A DNA stretch of 64,000 nt, taken from NCBI GenBank assembly GCA_009829735.1, contig CM020620.1:1116001-1180000 (forward strand), given 5' to 3'. Made by a program: the position numbers and the translations under genes. Positions 1 through 11,811 of the stretch are shown here, one piece after another (position 1 is the stretch's first letter; every line of letters starts with the position of its first letter). The stretch is from Pyropia yezoensis (Eukaryota > Rhodophyta > Bangiophyceae > Bangiales > Bangiaceae). The notes beneath the pieces are model-generated. The model did not search any database. It saw only the letters and a list, made by a program, of their open reading frames with translations, and was not told the DNA's origin.

Positions 1-1069
1 AGTCCACTTGCGGGTGGAGCTTACACTCCATCAGCAGCACTCCCTCGTAGTCCTTGATGCGGCCCTGCCACAGTTCAAACGGGAGGGTGATCTTCTTGGA
101 AAAGCCCTGCTTTTTGAAGTACGCCACCGCATTGTTGTCGGCGCACGTGAGCAGATGCGTCAAGCCACACCGCTTGGCCCGCTCCTTTACCTGCGCCATC
201 AGGCGGGTACCATACCCGCGCACCTGCTCGGTCTGGGAGATGGCCAGAAAGGCCACTTCCGCAAACTTTTGCTCCTTGAATGGCCGGTAGCAGCAGCCGC
301 CCATGACCGTTTCCCCGCCGGCGGCGGCCGAGCCGCTGCCAACTGGCGTGGCACCCGACTTCATGAGCGCGAGGGACTCGTGTTTGCGGTCAAAAACGAG
401 GCGGGATACGTACGCGCGGGGCATGTTGGGCAGCTGCTTGACAAACACATTCTTCAGCGCGAGCAGGTTGAGCATCGCGTCGCGAGAGGTGTCATTGACC
501 ACAATCCGGAATGAAACCTCGCCCTTGGCTTCCAGCTGCGTCATCCGGACCCACCGCTGCACGTAGGCGTGCTGCGAGTCGGGCCCGAGAATGTCACGCG
601 TGTCTTGCGTCCACGCCCCCAGCGGGGCGGGCCGGCGGCGCTTGCTCTCCGGCACCACCTGTCGCGGCTGGAGATAGTAGACATCATCGTCCCCCACTGG
701 GCCCACCACCGGCTTATTATCAGCCGTCAGCAAGACGGTAGAGAGGTCGATGGGCGGCGGCACATCATTGACGGCGGCCGCCGCGGCGGCTTCCGCCGCC
801 GCCCCGGTGGCAGCCGTGGCCGCAGGGCCACCGGCAACGCCGCCGCCACCAGCCAAGGAACCTGGGAAAGGTAGAGCGCCAGCGGCAGCGGCTGTCGACC
901 CGCCCATCACCCCATTGCGGTGCGCGTCGGCGCCACCGCCGCGGGAAAAGTGCGGGGGCGGGGGGGGGGGGGCACCCGCACCCGAGGCAGCATGGCCGCT
1001 GCTGCCACGGACATAACGGCGGCCGTCGAGCTCGGGCTCCTTGCGCTTTCCCGTCACGCCCCGCGCCAT
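1..1069 (-). CDS. GCN5: GCN5-type histone acetyltransferase, C-terminal part beyond window
   Basis: Transfers acetyl from acetyl-CoA to lysines of histone tails (mainly H3) as catalytic subunit of SAGA-like coactivators in the nucleus. The minus-strand frame is open from an ATG at 1069, with an in-frame TAG just upstream, and it leaves the window at base 1. The first ~110 residues are Ala/Gly/Pro-rich, with KRKEPELDGRRY near the start. The GNAT domain follows: RIVVNDTS, ALKNVFVKQLPNMP, YVSRLVFDRKH, then the catalytic-Glu strand KFAEVAFLAIS and the acetyl-CoA loop EQVRGYGTRLM. Next come LLTCADNNAVAYFKKQGF and the motif YEGVLLMECKLHP, as in yeast and animal GCN5. A bromodomain would be expected to the left of the window. 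The N-terminus is short and has no animal PCAF-type domain. The gene is divergent from the TRAPPC2L-like gene, with ~460 bp between start codons. The family call is firm; the start is likely. Confidence 0.9.
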   Translation of the reverse strand, partial: MARGVTGKRKEPELDGRRYVRGSSGHAASGAGAPPPPPPHFSRGGGADAHRNGVMGGSTAAAAGALPFPGSLAGGGGVAGGPAATAATGAAAEAAAAAAVNDVPPPIDLSTVLLTADNKPVVGPVGDDDVYYLQPRQVVPESKRRRPAPLGAWTQDTRDILGPDSQHAYVQRWVRMTQLEAKGEVSFRIVVNDTSRDAMLNLLALKNVFVKQLPNMPRAYVSRLVFDRKHESLALMKSGATPVGSGSAAAGGETVMGGCCYRPFKEQKFAEVAFLAISQTEQVRGYGTRLMAQVKERAKRCGLTHLLTCADNNAVAYFKKQGFSKKITLPFELWQGRIKDYEGVLLMECKLHPQVD

Positions 1070-1531
1070 GGGAGCATGCTGCTCCAAGCTCACCTACGAG
1101 TGGGGGGGCAGGCGGTTCCTGCTGTTGCGGGAACGCGCCCGGTCGAGCGCGTGCACGCGCTGTAGTGCTGGCGTGGGTGTCGGCGCGCGCGCAACGGAAT
1201 CGTCACCAACCTACTTGCACGCCAAAAATATACAGTTACCTTCGAACATGTCACATGTAGCCCCCTTTTTGCCGCCCTCATCAAGATGTTAAGACGAGAG
1301 AGCGTCTCTTCCCCACCAGGTCTGTCTGGGCAGAAATGTGAACGGAAGCAGGGAGACGGGAGAGACCTTGTGGGGGAGAGAAAGTGGAGAGACACCGCGA
1401 CTGTCGGCCACTATCCTCGTCCCCCCCCGGCGACGAGCAGCGGTAGGGCGGCAATTGTGTAGCGTCCTCCCTTGGCTAGCAGCAGCCCCGTTCTTCCCCC
1501 TAATTCTCTGCCGTCGCTACCGCTCCCGGGC
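1070..1531. promoter_or_regulatory. Divergent intergenic region between GCN5-like and TRAPPC2L-like genes
   Basis: These 462 bases separate two head-to-head start codons, so they should hold both promoters and 5' UTRs. I see no clear TATA box or known element. A short AT-richer patch with CATGTCACATG lies near 1249-1259. Both strands have open frames here, but they are GC-driven shadows. Confidence 0.4.
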
Positions 1532-3181
1532 ATGTCTGCCTCTGCCTCCGCGGGGGTGGCGGGCGTTGCCCGCGCCGGCGTGGGAGTGGCGGGCGGCGGT
1601 GGCCGGCCTGTTGGCCGCGTCGCCTGCGTCGCGGTCATCAACCATAATGTTCGTTTACAGAGCAGGTTTGCTTCTTCCTCGTGGCTCACCTCCTCGAGGG
1701 CGTCCCTGCTGGGTGCCGCCTGTGTGGGGGGCGCCACCGCCCTGTGATTGAGGAGGGGGGGCAACCCTTGCGGGGCGGGGCGGCGGGGCGGCGCCCCTGT
1801 TGACTACGGCGGCTGCCGCCGACCGTGCGGGCGCAAGCTCGTTGGCATCTGCTGACTGAAGCCTCCCACATCGGGGCGTTTTTGGATTGTGTGTTTTTTT
1901 TGTTTTTTTTCGCCGCTCCTGTGGCTACCTGCCCTCTCGCCTGTCGACGGTCTTGGCGGGTGGGCCACTGCCGCCGCCCAGAACGCGCCGCTATTTCTGA
2001 AAGTGTTCAAGGACGCTGCCGGCTCGCTGCCGCGCCAGACGGATGACGTGGTGCGCATGCAGATGCACGAGGTGGTGTACAACTCGCTGGACGTGGTGGA
2101 AGAGCGACGTACGTTGGGTGGGACGCCCGCTACTCTCCGCTGACCTCCGCTCGTGAAAGCCGCTAGCCCTGCTGGCTGGCTACCCTCGGCTGGCTGGCGC
2201 CTCGCGCGTTGTCTGCCGAGGCGTCGAGGGACCCGCTGTGCCTTGTTCATTGTACGGTCAAGGGGGTGGCCATAGGGAGCTGGCCCCCGCGTGACGGGGT
2301 CACTGCGGCGCTGCCCACTGCCGCGGGGGCGGCTTACTGACTGGGAATGACCCTTATCTTCTCTTGGTGTGCGTCGATTGGCGGCCTGGTTTTCGCCCGC
2401 CCCCGCTCGTGTCCCCGCCGGTTTTCTGCGCTGCCTTCACGCTGGGCGGGTTGGTGGAATGTCCGGTGGGGGGACCCGGGGCCCGCTGCTGCTGCTGCTG
2501 CTTCTGGTGATACTCAATGGGTGTTTGGTTGGGCGTGCAGTTGTGGCCCTCCGCGCCCAGTCGGCACGCGACAATGACGGCTTCCTCGGCTGCCTGGCGG
2601 TGGTTGGCCCCATGTCCCTCTACGGCTTTGTAACCAACACGCACCTCAAGTTCATTATTGCCCTGCGGTCGTCAGGGCCGCACGACTACAAGGACTCGAC
2701 GGTCAAGGCGGTACGCCTGGATAGATGGGTGGCTGCCGCGCGTGGTGCTGGCGCATGCTGCGTTTTGCTTTTTCTGATCGGGATGAGGAGGGTGCGGCGG
2801 GGTATAGCACCTCTGCCTGAGGGTGACCTATCCTGTCAAGGGGGTTTTGATTGTGGAGGACGAGCGGCCCGTCTGACCCCACTTGCTCTGCTGCCTCTCC
2901 GCCGCGGTCCGCTTTCCCCACCGGGCCGCCGTGCCTGGTGCGTGGCCCTCTGCTATGCCATACACGTCTACCTGTCCCCTTTCCCCCCCTCCTCCTTCCC
3001 CCTTCCGTCGTTTCTTCTCTCCATCTCAACCTATTTTGTACGACGCCGTATACAGCTCTTCCGCAAGCTTCACGCCGCGGTCATTGGCGCCTTTCTCAAC
3101 CCCTTTACCCTCCCTGACGCGCCCATTGTGTCGGCAGGCTTCGAGGCGCGCGTCGATGAGATTGCTCGACGGTTTGGCTGA
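1532..3181 (+). CDS. TRAPPC2L: TRAPPC2L-like TRAPP complex subunit (4 exons)
   Basis: Sedlin-fold subunit of the TRAPP tethering complex, which acts in ER-Golgi and Golgi vesicle traffic. Proposed exons are 1532-1648, 1982-2108, 2541-2710 and 3056-3181 (540 nt, 179 aa), all with GT-AG introns (333, 432 and 345 bp). After an Ala/Gly-rich leader of ~30 residues come RVACVAVINHN / NAPLFLKVF, then MHEVVYNSLDVVEER, LYGFVTNTHLKFIIAL, and LFRKLHAAVIGAFLNPF in the last exon. Block order and spacing match human TRAPPC2L (VCIAVIAKENYPLYI, HTSLDVVDEK, VYGYVTNSKVKF, MFRKLH..NPF); the segment from the DVV motif to the YVTN motif is 39 residues in both. The ATG at 1532 is the first in frame. Intron 1 and exon 4 limits were chosen by this alignment. 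The leader is longer than in animals and could be a misplaced start. Confidence 0.85.
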
Positions 3182-3792
3182 TGCGCGCGCGGCCTGCCCC
3201 CCTGGCAGCGGCGACGCACTGAGGCGTACTTGATGTGCCAAGCGGGGTGTCTGTGTTGGGGAAAGGGGGATGCTGCAATGTCGACGTGTGAGGCCGGGAA
3301 GGGACAGCAGCATACCGCCATTTAGGTGGGGGGGGGACGGGAGGGCACGCGGGGTGGTGTCGGGGTAAGGGCTTGTGGGCCGCGGGTGGGTCCCACGCCG
3401 GTGCGGGGGGGGGGACTGGTGGCGGCGCCGTTCGCGGACGACCATCTCGCCACGTCGCGCCGGGGGGCGTCCCCGGGCGGGCAAGGCCCGTCTGCCCGCG
3501 TGCGGCGCGCGCGCGCTGTGTGGTGGTGGGTGGGACCGGCCGCGTTGCCCCCGCCCCCCCAAGGCGGCGCCCCCCTGCAAACAACGGACGACGTCAGCCG
3601 GCCACTCGGCGCGCCAACCCCCCTGCCCCAGGGCGCGTCGTGACGGCTGGGTAGGAGACGCGATGAGCAAGCACACAAGAAAAAAAAAAAAAGTAGAAAA
3701 GAAACGAAGCCATGCAGAAAGAGGACAGAAAACAGGGACACCTACGTGGGCGGTCCCCAAGGGGGGAGACCCGCCATCTGGGAAGGGGAGTG
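3182..3792. other. Intergenic region between convergent genes
   Basis: About 610 bases lie between the TRAPPC2L-like stop and the end of the KDM4-like gene on the other strand, so both 3' UTRs should fall here. It is GC-rich, with an A-rich tract at 3678-3716 (about twelve A in a row) that may serve 3'-end formation of the plus-strand gene. No further gene was seen. Confidence 0.4.
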
Positions 3793-4152
3793 TCAGGGGC
3801 GCGCGGCCACTCCAACGGGCGGTAGCCGGGGTGGCCGCGGCGGCGCGCCCAGCGGGGCCGCCGTCGCGCGAGCCAGCGGCGGCGGTACGGCCTTGGCAGC
3901 TGCCGTCGTCGTTGGCGGTGGCGGTGGCGGCAGCGGCGGCAGCACTGCCGCTGCGGCGGACGGCATCGGCCGATGCGCCACTGTCGACACCAACGGCCCA
4001 GCAGGCGCCGCCACGAGGGGTCGCGGTGCGCGCCCCCCCCCCCCCGCCACCATCCGCGGTCGCGGCGGCGGCGGCGGTGGCAGCGGAAGCGGCGAAGCCG
4101 ACGGCGCCCGCGGGCGACCGGTGGCCACACTCCCCGCCCCCCCTCCGGCTCG

Positions 4153-4188
<36 letters not shown>

Positions 4189-4736
4189 CCCCCGGGCGGT
4201 GGCAGCCGCCGCGGTGGCCACGGCAGCGGCAGTCGCGGCGGCGGCCGCAGTCGCGGTAGCGGCAGCCACGGCGGGAGGCCCACGGCCCGGCGGCGGCGGC
4301 GGCGGCGGTGGCAGCGGCAGGGCTCCCCCCACGGCAGCGGCGGGCGCCCAGGGCGTACCGATCGTCCGCGGCGGGGGCGGGGGGGGGAGGACGCCCCGGC
4401 CGGCCGCCCCCAGGGGTGACGCGCCCGCCGGCCGTGGCGCTAGCGGCCGCGGCGGCGGTGGCGGCGGCAGTGACGCCCAGGGGGTGGCCGCCACGGGCGG
4501 CTGCCACAGTGGGGGGTGACCGCCAGCAGCGGGCGGCGCGCCAGTGGTGGCCGGCGCTGGCCGCTTGGCGGGCGTCTGCCGCCGGGGTGTGCCGGTGACC
4601 GCGCCCGCGGCCTTGGCCGCCGCGGCAGCGGCGGTCGGGGCGAGGGTCGCGGCGGCGGGGGAGCCTGGCCGGCCGGCGAAAGAGCCCACGCCGGGCGCGC
4701 CAGGGGCGGCAGCCGACGGCGGCAGCAGTGACCGGC

Positions 4737-4771
<35 letters not shown>

Positions 4772-7700
4772 AGGGCAGAGAGTGCCCCGGCGGGTCGCGC
4801 CGGCCGCCCGGCGGCGGCAGCCACAGCGACGACAGGCGCCGTCGCGGCCGTGGCACCACTCGCCGCCGGCGCATTCGCCGCTGCCGCTGCTGGGGTGGCC
4901 CCGCCGCCGCCGCCCGTCGCGTCGGCCAGCAGACGCGGGCGCTTGCGGTGGCGCCCCCCCCCCCCAGAGGGGCCAGTACCGCCCTTGCGGCGCCCGCAGC
5001 CGCCACCACCACCGCCGCCCCCGCCCCCGCCCGCTGCCCCGCCCCCCGCCCCTGGTGGGGGGGACCGGAAAAAGAGGGCGGCCTGCAGGCCGGCAATCCG
5101 GCGGCTGAGGCGGGTGACCGCCGCGGTGCTCGCCGCGTGCGCGCGGGGGGCGACCGGCCGCGTTACCACCCGCGGGCGGGACGGCGGCGGCGGCTGGGGG
5201 GTGGCCGGGGTAGCCGTGACGGTGGGGGTGGGGTTGGCCGCAGCTACCGCTGCGCGCGCAGATGGGGGAGGAAGGGGAACGGCGGCGGCCGCCATTTCGG
5301 CGCCTCCCCCCGAAACAGACGGCATGGCGGGTAGCGGCTGCGCACCACTTAACGCAAGCGCGACAGCAGAGGGAAGGGCACCCGGCGGAGTGGGCGCTGC
5401 CGGAGCGCCAGCGGAAGGGACGGCGGCCGGCGGGGGTGGAGCGCCCGGCGCGGCGGCGGCTGTCGTAGCGGATAAGGGGGCGGACGTGACGCCCGCCCGG
5501 TCAACAGCCGCCAGACCTATTAGGGACGAGGCGGCGGTGGCGGCTGCGGCGGTGTTAACGCTCCCTCCGCCGGCCGCGGGCCCCGCCCCACCCGCACCGG
5601 CGGCCGTGTCGCCCACCACACGCGACGTGGACACGGCTGGAGCGACGCCTGAAGAGGCGGCGGCGGTGGGCGCAGCGGCAGCGCTCCCTCCCGCCCCCCC
5701 TCCAGCGGGCGCCACCGGAACCGACGCGGCGCGGCGGACGGCGCCGAGCGCCCAGCGGAGGTCGGAGACCCCGTCGGCGAGGCGGGCCAGCGCGCCGTAC
5801 GCGGCGAACAGCACCGGGTCCGCGTCGTAGGCGTCCTCTGCTTCCCAATCGCCGCTGACACACCCACCCAGGGGGACCGTGTACCACGCCATGGGTTCCA
5901 GCCGCCGCGCGGGCGGCAGCCGGGCGCGGGCGGGGGGGGTGGCGCCCGCCACCGTCGCCACACCCACCGCCGACGCCGACCCCGCCCCCGCTGCGGTAGC
6001 CGCCACCGTCGTCTCTTCAGGGGAGGAGGGCACGCGCCCCGCCGGCGCGGCCGGCCGGGGAGGCCGCTTGGCAGCCAGGATGGCCGCGCGGGACGCGCGC
6101 GCCAGCCGTGCGACGGCCGCGTCCCCCAGCGCGGGCAGCCCCGCCCGCGGGCGCGCCCGCTTGGACGCGGGCCGCCGTGCCAGGATGGCCGTCTGCAACA
6201 GGGAAATGCGGGTGGAGAGCCGCAGCAGCGTCGCCGCTGACGTGGCGGTAGAGCGGAGGGCGGTGGGCCGCGTCGCGGTGGCAACGGTGGTGGGCAGCGT
6301 CGCGCCGGCACGGGTGGCGGAGGGGGTGGTGATGGCGCCCGCAGACGCGATCGACACGGGGGAGCCCCCGCCCGCCAGCGGCGGCGCGCCGAGCTTGGCA
6401 GCCGGCGCTGGGGAGCCGCCGCCCGCCGCCGAGGGGGAAGACCGCGGTGTGCCGCCCCGCCCGTCGGGGGAGCGGGGGCGGACTCGCGCGGGCGGCGGGG
6501 TGAGGGTGCCCGCCGCCGCCGCCGCCGCGCCATTCGCCTGGGCGGCCGGGGGGTCGGCGGGGGTAGCCGCGGGCGCCACCGCCGTGCCCGCATCGGCCGC
6601 GGCCAACGGTTCCCCCGCCGGGGGCGTGGACCCCCCCCGGTGGGGAGGCGGCGGCAGCGCGGCCGCCACCTCCCCCGCGGCCGACGCGGCCACCATGGCG
6701 GTGACGCCCGTGATGGTGCGCTGCAGATCCACCACCTCGGCTGCCAGCTCCCGGATGTACGCCGCGTCTTCGGCGGTCGAGCCCGGCGGGGGTGGGGCGG
6801 GCCGCCGCCGCCGTGGGGGCCCCGCCGAGTCCCACCCTTCCCCCCCGCCGCCGCCCTTGCTGCCACCACCGGGGCGGCCACCGCTGCCGGCGCGGCCCGC
6901 CTTGGCCTTCCCCCCGCCTCCCCCCGTCGGCCGTGGAGGGGCGGCTGACGACGAAGAAAAGACGGCCGCCTCGAGCGCCGCGATATCCAGCGACACCGAG
7001 TCGGGGCGGCAGCGGCAGGCGACGGCCGCCCGGCCCGGCCCGCGGAGCCAGCTGACGCTCCCAAAGTTGACCGACTCGGCCACGTTCCATCCGTGGTTAA
7101 AGCCCGCGTGGTAGACGCCCGCAAACACCACCGCAAACGTCCCCGCTGGGTGCGTTGCACGCACCACGTCCACCCCGTGGCGGGAGAGAAGTTCGGGCGT
7201 CATCAGGCACTGCTTGTGGCGGAGGAACTGGCGGCAGCCCCCCGCGTGCCCCCCATACAGGTTGGCGGCGAGGCGTTCAAAGCGGGGGCGGTCCGCGGGG
7301 GGGATGGCGTACCAGGTCTTTGGCGCCCCCGTGTGGATGTAGTTGATGCCGTGCAGGTCCGCGTCCTCCGTGTGCCACGCAAACGTGGCGCCAAAGGTGC
7401 CAAAGTAGAGGAACGGGTCGGTGACGCCCGGGATGGAGCCCGCCGCGGAGCGGAGGAGGGTGGCCAGCCGGGAGAGGTCCCACGTGCCCGCAATGGGCTG
7501 CTCAAAGAGGGAGCCCGGCGAGTCGGCACCGTACGTGGGCGTCCGCGTCGGCACGCCCCGCCAGTAGAGGCGCTCCACCTGCCGCAACGACAGGCCACCA
7601 CTGTCCGTGGCAACGAGGGCCTCCCGCGCGGCGGTGGCCGCGCGCGACGCGGTCGACGCGCCGTCGAGGCCAAACGAGTCGGGGGGGGGGCCCGCGGCAG

Positions 7701-8238
7701 AGCTCCCACTCCCCCCCCCCCCGGCCGTCTGGCCTGACGACGAGTCCGCGTCTGCCCGCACCGCCGCCGCGGGCCCAGACAGCGCCACCGCCGTCGCCGC
7801 GGTGCCGTTGGCGGCGGGCGCGGCGACCAGCCCCCCCCCGCCCCCCCCCGCCAGCGGCAGCGGCGACCGCGGCAGGTAGCGGGCGTCAAAGCGGTCACAC
7901 TCGACCCGAAACTCATCGACGGTGCGGCTGCGCTGCTCGACGAGGACCTCAAAAAAGGCGCCCCGGCCGCCCACCACCTGCTGCCGAATCGGCCGGTTGA
8001 CCGTCAGGCCGCCCATGTCCCCGTACGTCATGTCCCGCCGGGGCGCCCACCCCGGTGGCGGGTGCACAATCACCATCCCCGACGATGACGCGTGGGCGGC
8101 CTCGGCGCGGAGGACGTAGGAGGAGAAGGAGGCAAACTCGGCGGCCGTTGGGTACAGGTGGGGGGCGTCCCCGTCCGGGACCGGCCACGTTACGGGGGGG
8201 GGGGGGGGGGGGGGGGGAGGCCATGGTGGGCAGCGCAA
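3793..8238 (-). CDS. KDM4/JMJD2-type JmjN-JmjC histone lysine demethylase
   Basis: Fe(II)/2-oxoglutarate dioxygenase expected to demethylate H3K9 or H3K36 in the nucleus. The continuous frame is ~1481 codons. A JmjN block (HLYPTAAEFASFSSYV) is at residues ~27-66. JmjC is at ~250-395, with the iron ligands FAWHTED and YHAGFNHGWNVAES and the oxoglutarate-side residues in INYIHTGAPKTWYAIP. The KDM4 zinc site is present as C and H in GGCRQFLRHK and CRC after the JmjC. The remaining ~1050 residues are Ala/Pro/Gly low complexity with short helical islands (DAAYIRELAAEVVDLQ; TRISLLQTAILARRP; TRLSRRIAGLQAALF). No PHD or Tudor domain was seen, unlike animal KDM4A-C. The frame opens on TTG. The nearest ATG (8224) lies on the far side of a 24-G tract and is out of frame as assembled, so the tract length may be wrong or a 5' exon is missing. 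Confidence 0.85.
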
Positions 8239-10046
8239 CGGGGGGGGGGGGGGGGGGAGTCGGGGGGCTTATCGGTCGCCCGCCACCAATGGCAAGAGGC
8301 GGCGCCCGCAGCGGTGCCGGCGCCGGCGCCGGCGCCGGCGCCCGCGGCGACGCCAACTACCGGCAACGGGAGAGAGAGAGTGGCAGCGGCAATAGGGCGG
8401 GGGCGGCGGCGGAACCGGCGCCGCCGCCGCCGCCGGCGGCAGCAAACGACGAGGGCGCCGCCGGGCGGTGGCGGCGCACGGGACTCCGTCGCGCACCGCG
8501 AGTCAAGAAGAAAAAAGAAGAAAAGAAAAAAAAGAGAAAGGCGGCGGAGGGAGGGTGGGGGGGGAAGGACGTGCGGTGGAGGGACCCGTCGAGCAACGCT
8601 GGGAGTAGAGCGGTGGTGTACCAGCGGCGTGGGGGTCGCGCGTGGGGGTCACGCGCGGGGGGGAAGGTGGCAGGGGGGGAAGAGTCGGAGAGGGTTGTGG
8701 ACGCGTTGTGGCGTGTGTGGATTGCACAGACCGATGACACCCTGGAGAGGGGTGGGGGTGGGGGGGCGCGGCCTGGGACGTCTCCCACGGTGGCTGTTTG
8801 TTGACGGCCGCCCGTGATGCTGGCTGTCGAGCCAATCGAGGAAAAGGTGGCACCCGCCTGTGTGTGGAAGCGCGGGGGGTCTCGGGTGGGTGGCGGGGAG
8901 GCACTGCCCCGTGTGCTCACCAGTACCACGCATCTAGGTGGGCTTCCTCTGTAGCGGAGCCACTTCCAAAGAGTTTACCGATAATTTCCATTGCACTTCT
9001 TTCCACCTCGCTTTCATTCCAGGATGATTGACCGCCCTCCCATCACCGAGCGGGCCCGTGCGTGCCAGTGTAATCTGCTGAGCACCTGCCTCCCCGTTTC
9101 GCAGCGCTGACGTGGCAGTCGGCACGTGTGCATCGCCCCTCTGCCTCCCCTCCTCCCGGCCGCGGCCTGGGGGGGGATCCCCGTCTGGTCTGCCGATGCA
9201 CCGCCCCCACGGCGCTGCCGCCGGTGGGCGGCGGGGCGGTGCGCATTGGCGGCGGCGCGGGGGAGCTCCCTCCCCCGCGGGCCCGCACGGTGGCCGGGCG
9301 CTGCTGGAATTCGGCTCGCTTGCTCGCGCCGCCGCCGCCGCTCCCTCTTTGCCGCGGCGGCGCAGACGCACCACGCCGGTGCGACGTCACGGACGGGAAG
9401 CCGTCGCACACTGAGACAGGTGGTAGGGCTGGAGTGGGGGCGATGGGGGACACCCCCGCCGCCGCCGCCCTTTTTTTTCTATTGTTTTCTTGTTCTTTTC
9501 ATCTCCCTCCCCCGCCCCGCCCCCCCCGTGCCACTCCCCCCCGACTGGCATCCTAGCAGAGAAGCTGCGGACGACATGGCGGACCTGAAGGGAGGGAAGC
9601 TGCGTCCGCGGGTATCCCCGCCGCCAGTGGCGACGGCGGATGGCTGGGGTGGACAGGCGGGCCGACACGGGGAGCCCGCCCGAGAGGGGGATGCCCCTTG
9701 TGGGCGCCCGATGGGCCGGCCCTGATGGGCCCCAGCGCAGGCGCATGTCACGGCTGTGGGCGTTCGGGCACCTGCGTGCTCGCCGCCGCTGCTCTTGCGC
9801 AACGCCGCCGGCAGGGGCTCCGGCGAGGCCCAACCGCCGGCGCCGCTCCCCACCCACAGCCCCGCGCTCCTTCCCATTGACCCCCCCAGCCTCCTCCTTC
9901 CCATCCGCTGCCCACCGTCGGTGGACGGCGGATGGGGTGCACGGCGGCCGCCTCCCCCCCCACCCCCGCTGGCACGCTCGGTGCGCTGCCCCACCACCCA
10001 TCCTGGTCCTCCTCTCCCTGCCCCCCCCCCCCCCCCCCCCCCCCCC
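8239..10046. other. Low-complexity intergenic region
   Basis: About 1.8 kb lie between the divergent KDM4-like and FkbM-like genes. The region contains G runs at 8240-8256, a GCCGGC simple repeat at ~8317-8342, an A/G-rich stretch at 8505-8545, and a run of ~26 C directly before the FkbM start codon (10021-10046). Open frames on both strands are compositionally driven; I saw no recognisable protein. Confidence 0.4.
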
Positions 10047-10969
10047 ATGCTGCCCTGCACGGGCACCATGACCGACCGCCACCCCCTCACCGCCTGCACC
10101 CTCCTGGCGGTGGCGGCAGCGTGTGTGGCCGTCGCCGCGGTTGCGACCGCCGCCGTCGCGGTGCCGCGTGTGTCGGTCGCGGCGGCCACCGCCGCCGACG
10201 CGGTGGGCGACCGCACGGACGGGGCGGCCAACGTGGCGGCCGCGGCTACCAAGGCGTACAAGCGATACCCCCGGCCACGCGGCGGCGGCGGGTCTGCTGT
10301 CCCCGCGGCCGCTGTCGCGGCCGCTGCGGCCACCACCACCGCCGCCGCCGCCGCCGCCGCCACTCCCGCCGCCACTCCCGCCGCTGCCGCTGCCGCCTCC
10401 GCCGCTGCGACGGCGGCCACCCCCGCGCCTGCCGACGCGGCCGCCGTCGCGGCGTGTGTGGCCGCCAGCCGCACGTACGTGCGGGCGTGGATCCGGTCGT
10501 TTGGCGGAGAGGCGGGGGCCAACGCGTTCAAGGTCGCCCTCCGCCGCCGTGCCGCCGCGTTGGCCGCCACCGACGGGTCGGGGCCGGGGCCGCCGGCCGC
10601 CGGCGACGGCTTTTGGTGGGCGCCCTCCCCCCCGCGCAGCAACGCGGGCGGCGGTGGCGACGACGCGCGCGCCGTGCCGGCGCCGCCGCTGGTGGTGGAC
10701 GTGGGGGCCAACACGGGGCAGGGCTTCTCCTCGTGGCGGGCCGCCTTCCCCGGCGCCACGATTGTGGCGGTGGAGGCCAACCCGGTGGCGGCGGCGCGCC
10801 TGGCGGCGGTGCCCGCCGCCGGCGGGCGCACGCACGTCCTCCACGCGGCAGTCGGCACGGGGGGGGCGGCGGTGTACCGGATGCCCATCCACGGGAGCGA
10901 CGGACAGCTGGGGGGGCTGTGGGTGGGGGCGACGCGGCCCCATCCGGAAAAGTATCGCTACAAGGTAAG

Positions 10970-11003
<34 letters not shown>

Positions 11004-11811
11004 GGGGGGGGGGGAGCGCCACAGGAATGGGGGGCTGCTGTGCAAGGCCGTTGGGCGCCCCGGCGGGGCAGACCTCGGCCGCCTGCTAGTGGTGAGCGGC
11101 GTTGGCGGCCGCCGCCGCCGCCGCCGGCACCACCACTACCACCACCACCGCCACCGCCACCACTGCCATCGCCGCCGCCCCTGGCTTTTGCTGCTGGTCA
11201 TGCGTGCTAACGTCCGTATGTTTTTTCCGAAGGGTCGCTTGCCCCCCCCCACCTCTCTAGCCTGGCCCTGCTCTTCCCGTTCCTTCTTATCCCCTCGTAC
11301 CCTCCCCCCCCCTCCCCCCCGCCTCCCCATTTGTCCCCCCCAGACGGTACCCACACTGCCTCTGGATGTGCTGCTTTCCCCCCCCCACACGCCCGCCAGC
11401 GTGCGGCCGCCCACCACCCGCACCTACCCCATCTCGCTCCTCAAAACGGACGCCGAAGGGTGGGACGTGGCCATCCTGCGGGGGGCCCCCGCGACGCTCG
11501 GCGCCGCCCGCTTCCTCCTCTTTGAGTGCTCCAACCTGATGGCGCTGCCGCCCAGCCGGGGCGGGCCCGCCTCCACCCACGCAGAGGCGGCGGCGACGCT
11601 GGCCGCCGCGGGCTTTGAGACGTACCTCCTCGGCCGCACCGCGGCGGTGCGGTTTGACCCGCCGTTCGGCGACGCGGGCTTCGACACGCCGCCGCTGATG
11701 GGCTGGCACAACTGCGTGGCGGTGCGGCGGGGGGAGCCGCTGCGGGGGGAGCTCCTCCGCGAGCTGGGTGTCCTGCCCGAGTGTGTGGGCGCGTACGGGG
11801 TGGGGGAATAA
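10047..11811 (+). CDS. FkbM-family SAM-dependent methyltransferase, membrane-anchored
   Basis: Likely O-methyltransferase of the FkbM family; the substrate is unknown and could be a glycan or lipid. Exons 10047-10964 and 11344-11811 (461 aa) are joined by a 379-bp intron with a perfect GTAAGT donor. A hydrophobic segment at residues ~15-40 (ACTLLAVAAACVAVAAVA) suggests a signal anchor, hence Golgi or ER lumen. A long Ala-rich linker follows. The Rossmann domain starts at LVVDVGANTGQGF (motif I, residues ~213-226) and IVAVEANP (acidic residue at the end of strand 2). Exon 2 begins TVPTLPLDVLL and carries ISLLKTDAEGWDVAILRG and FLLFECSN, the typical FkbM C-terminal blocks. ATG 10047 follows a ~26-C tract; a second ATG at 10068 is also possible. 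The intron begins with about 30 G. The stop TAA overlaps AATAAA (11807-11812). Confidence 0.82.

Noticed and set aside
8-514. Plus-strand frame of 168 codons at the left edge
   Set aside because: It is the mirror of the GCN5-like gene on the minus strand, whose protein matches conserved GNAT motifs throughout.
3746-5830. Long plus-strand frames rich in Ala/Gly/Arg
   Set aside because: They are shadows of the GC-rich tail of the KDM4-like gene; none has domain-like sequence.
9387-11045. 552- and 469-codon minus-strand frames
   Set aside because: They lie antisense to the FkbM-like gene and consist of Gly/Arg or Ala/Pro runs caused by GC-rich codons.
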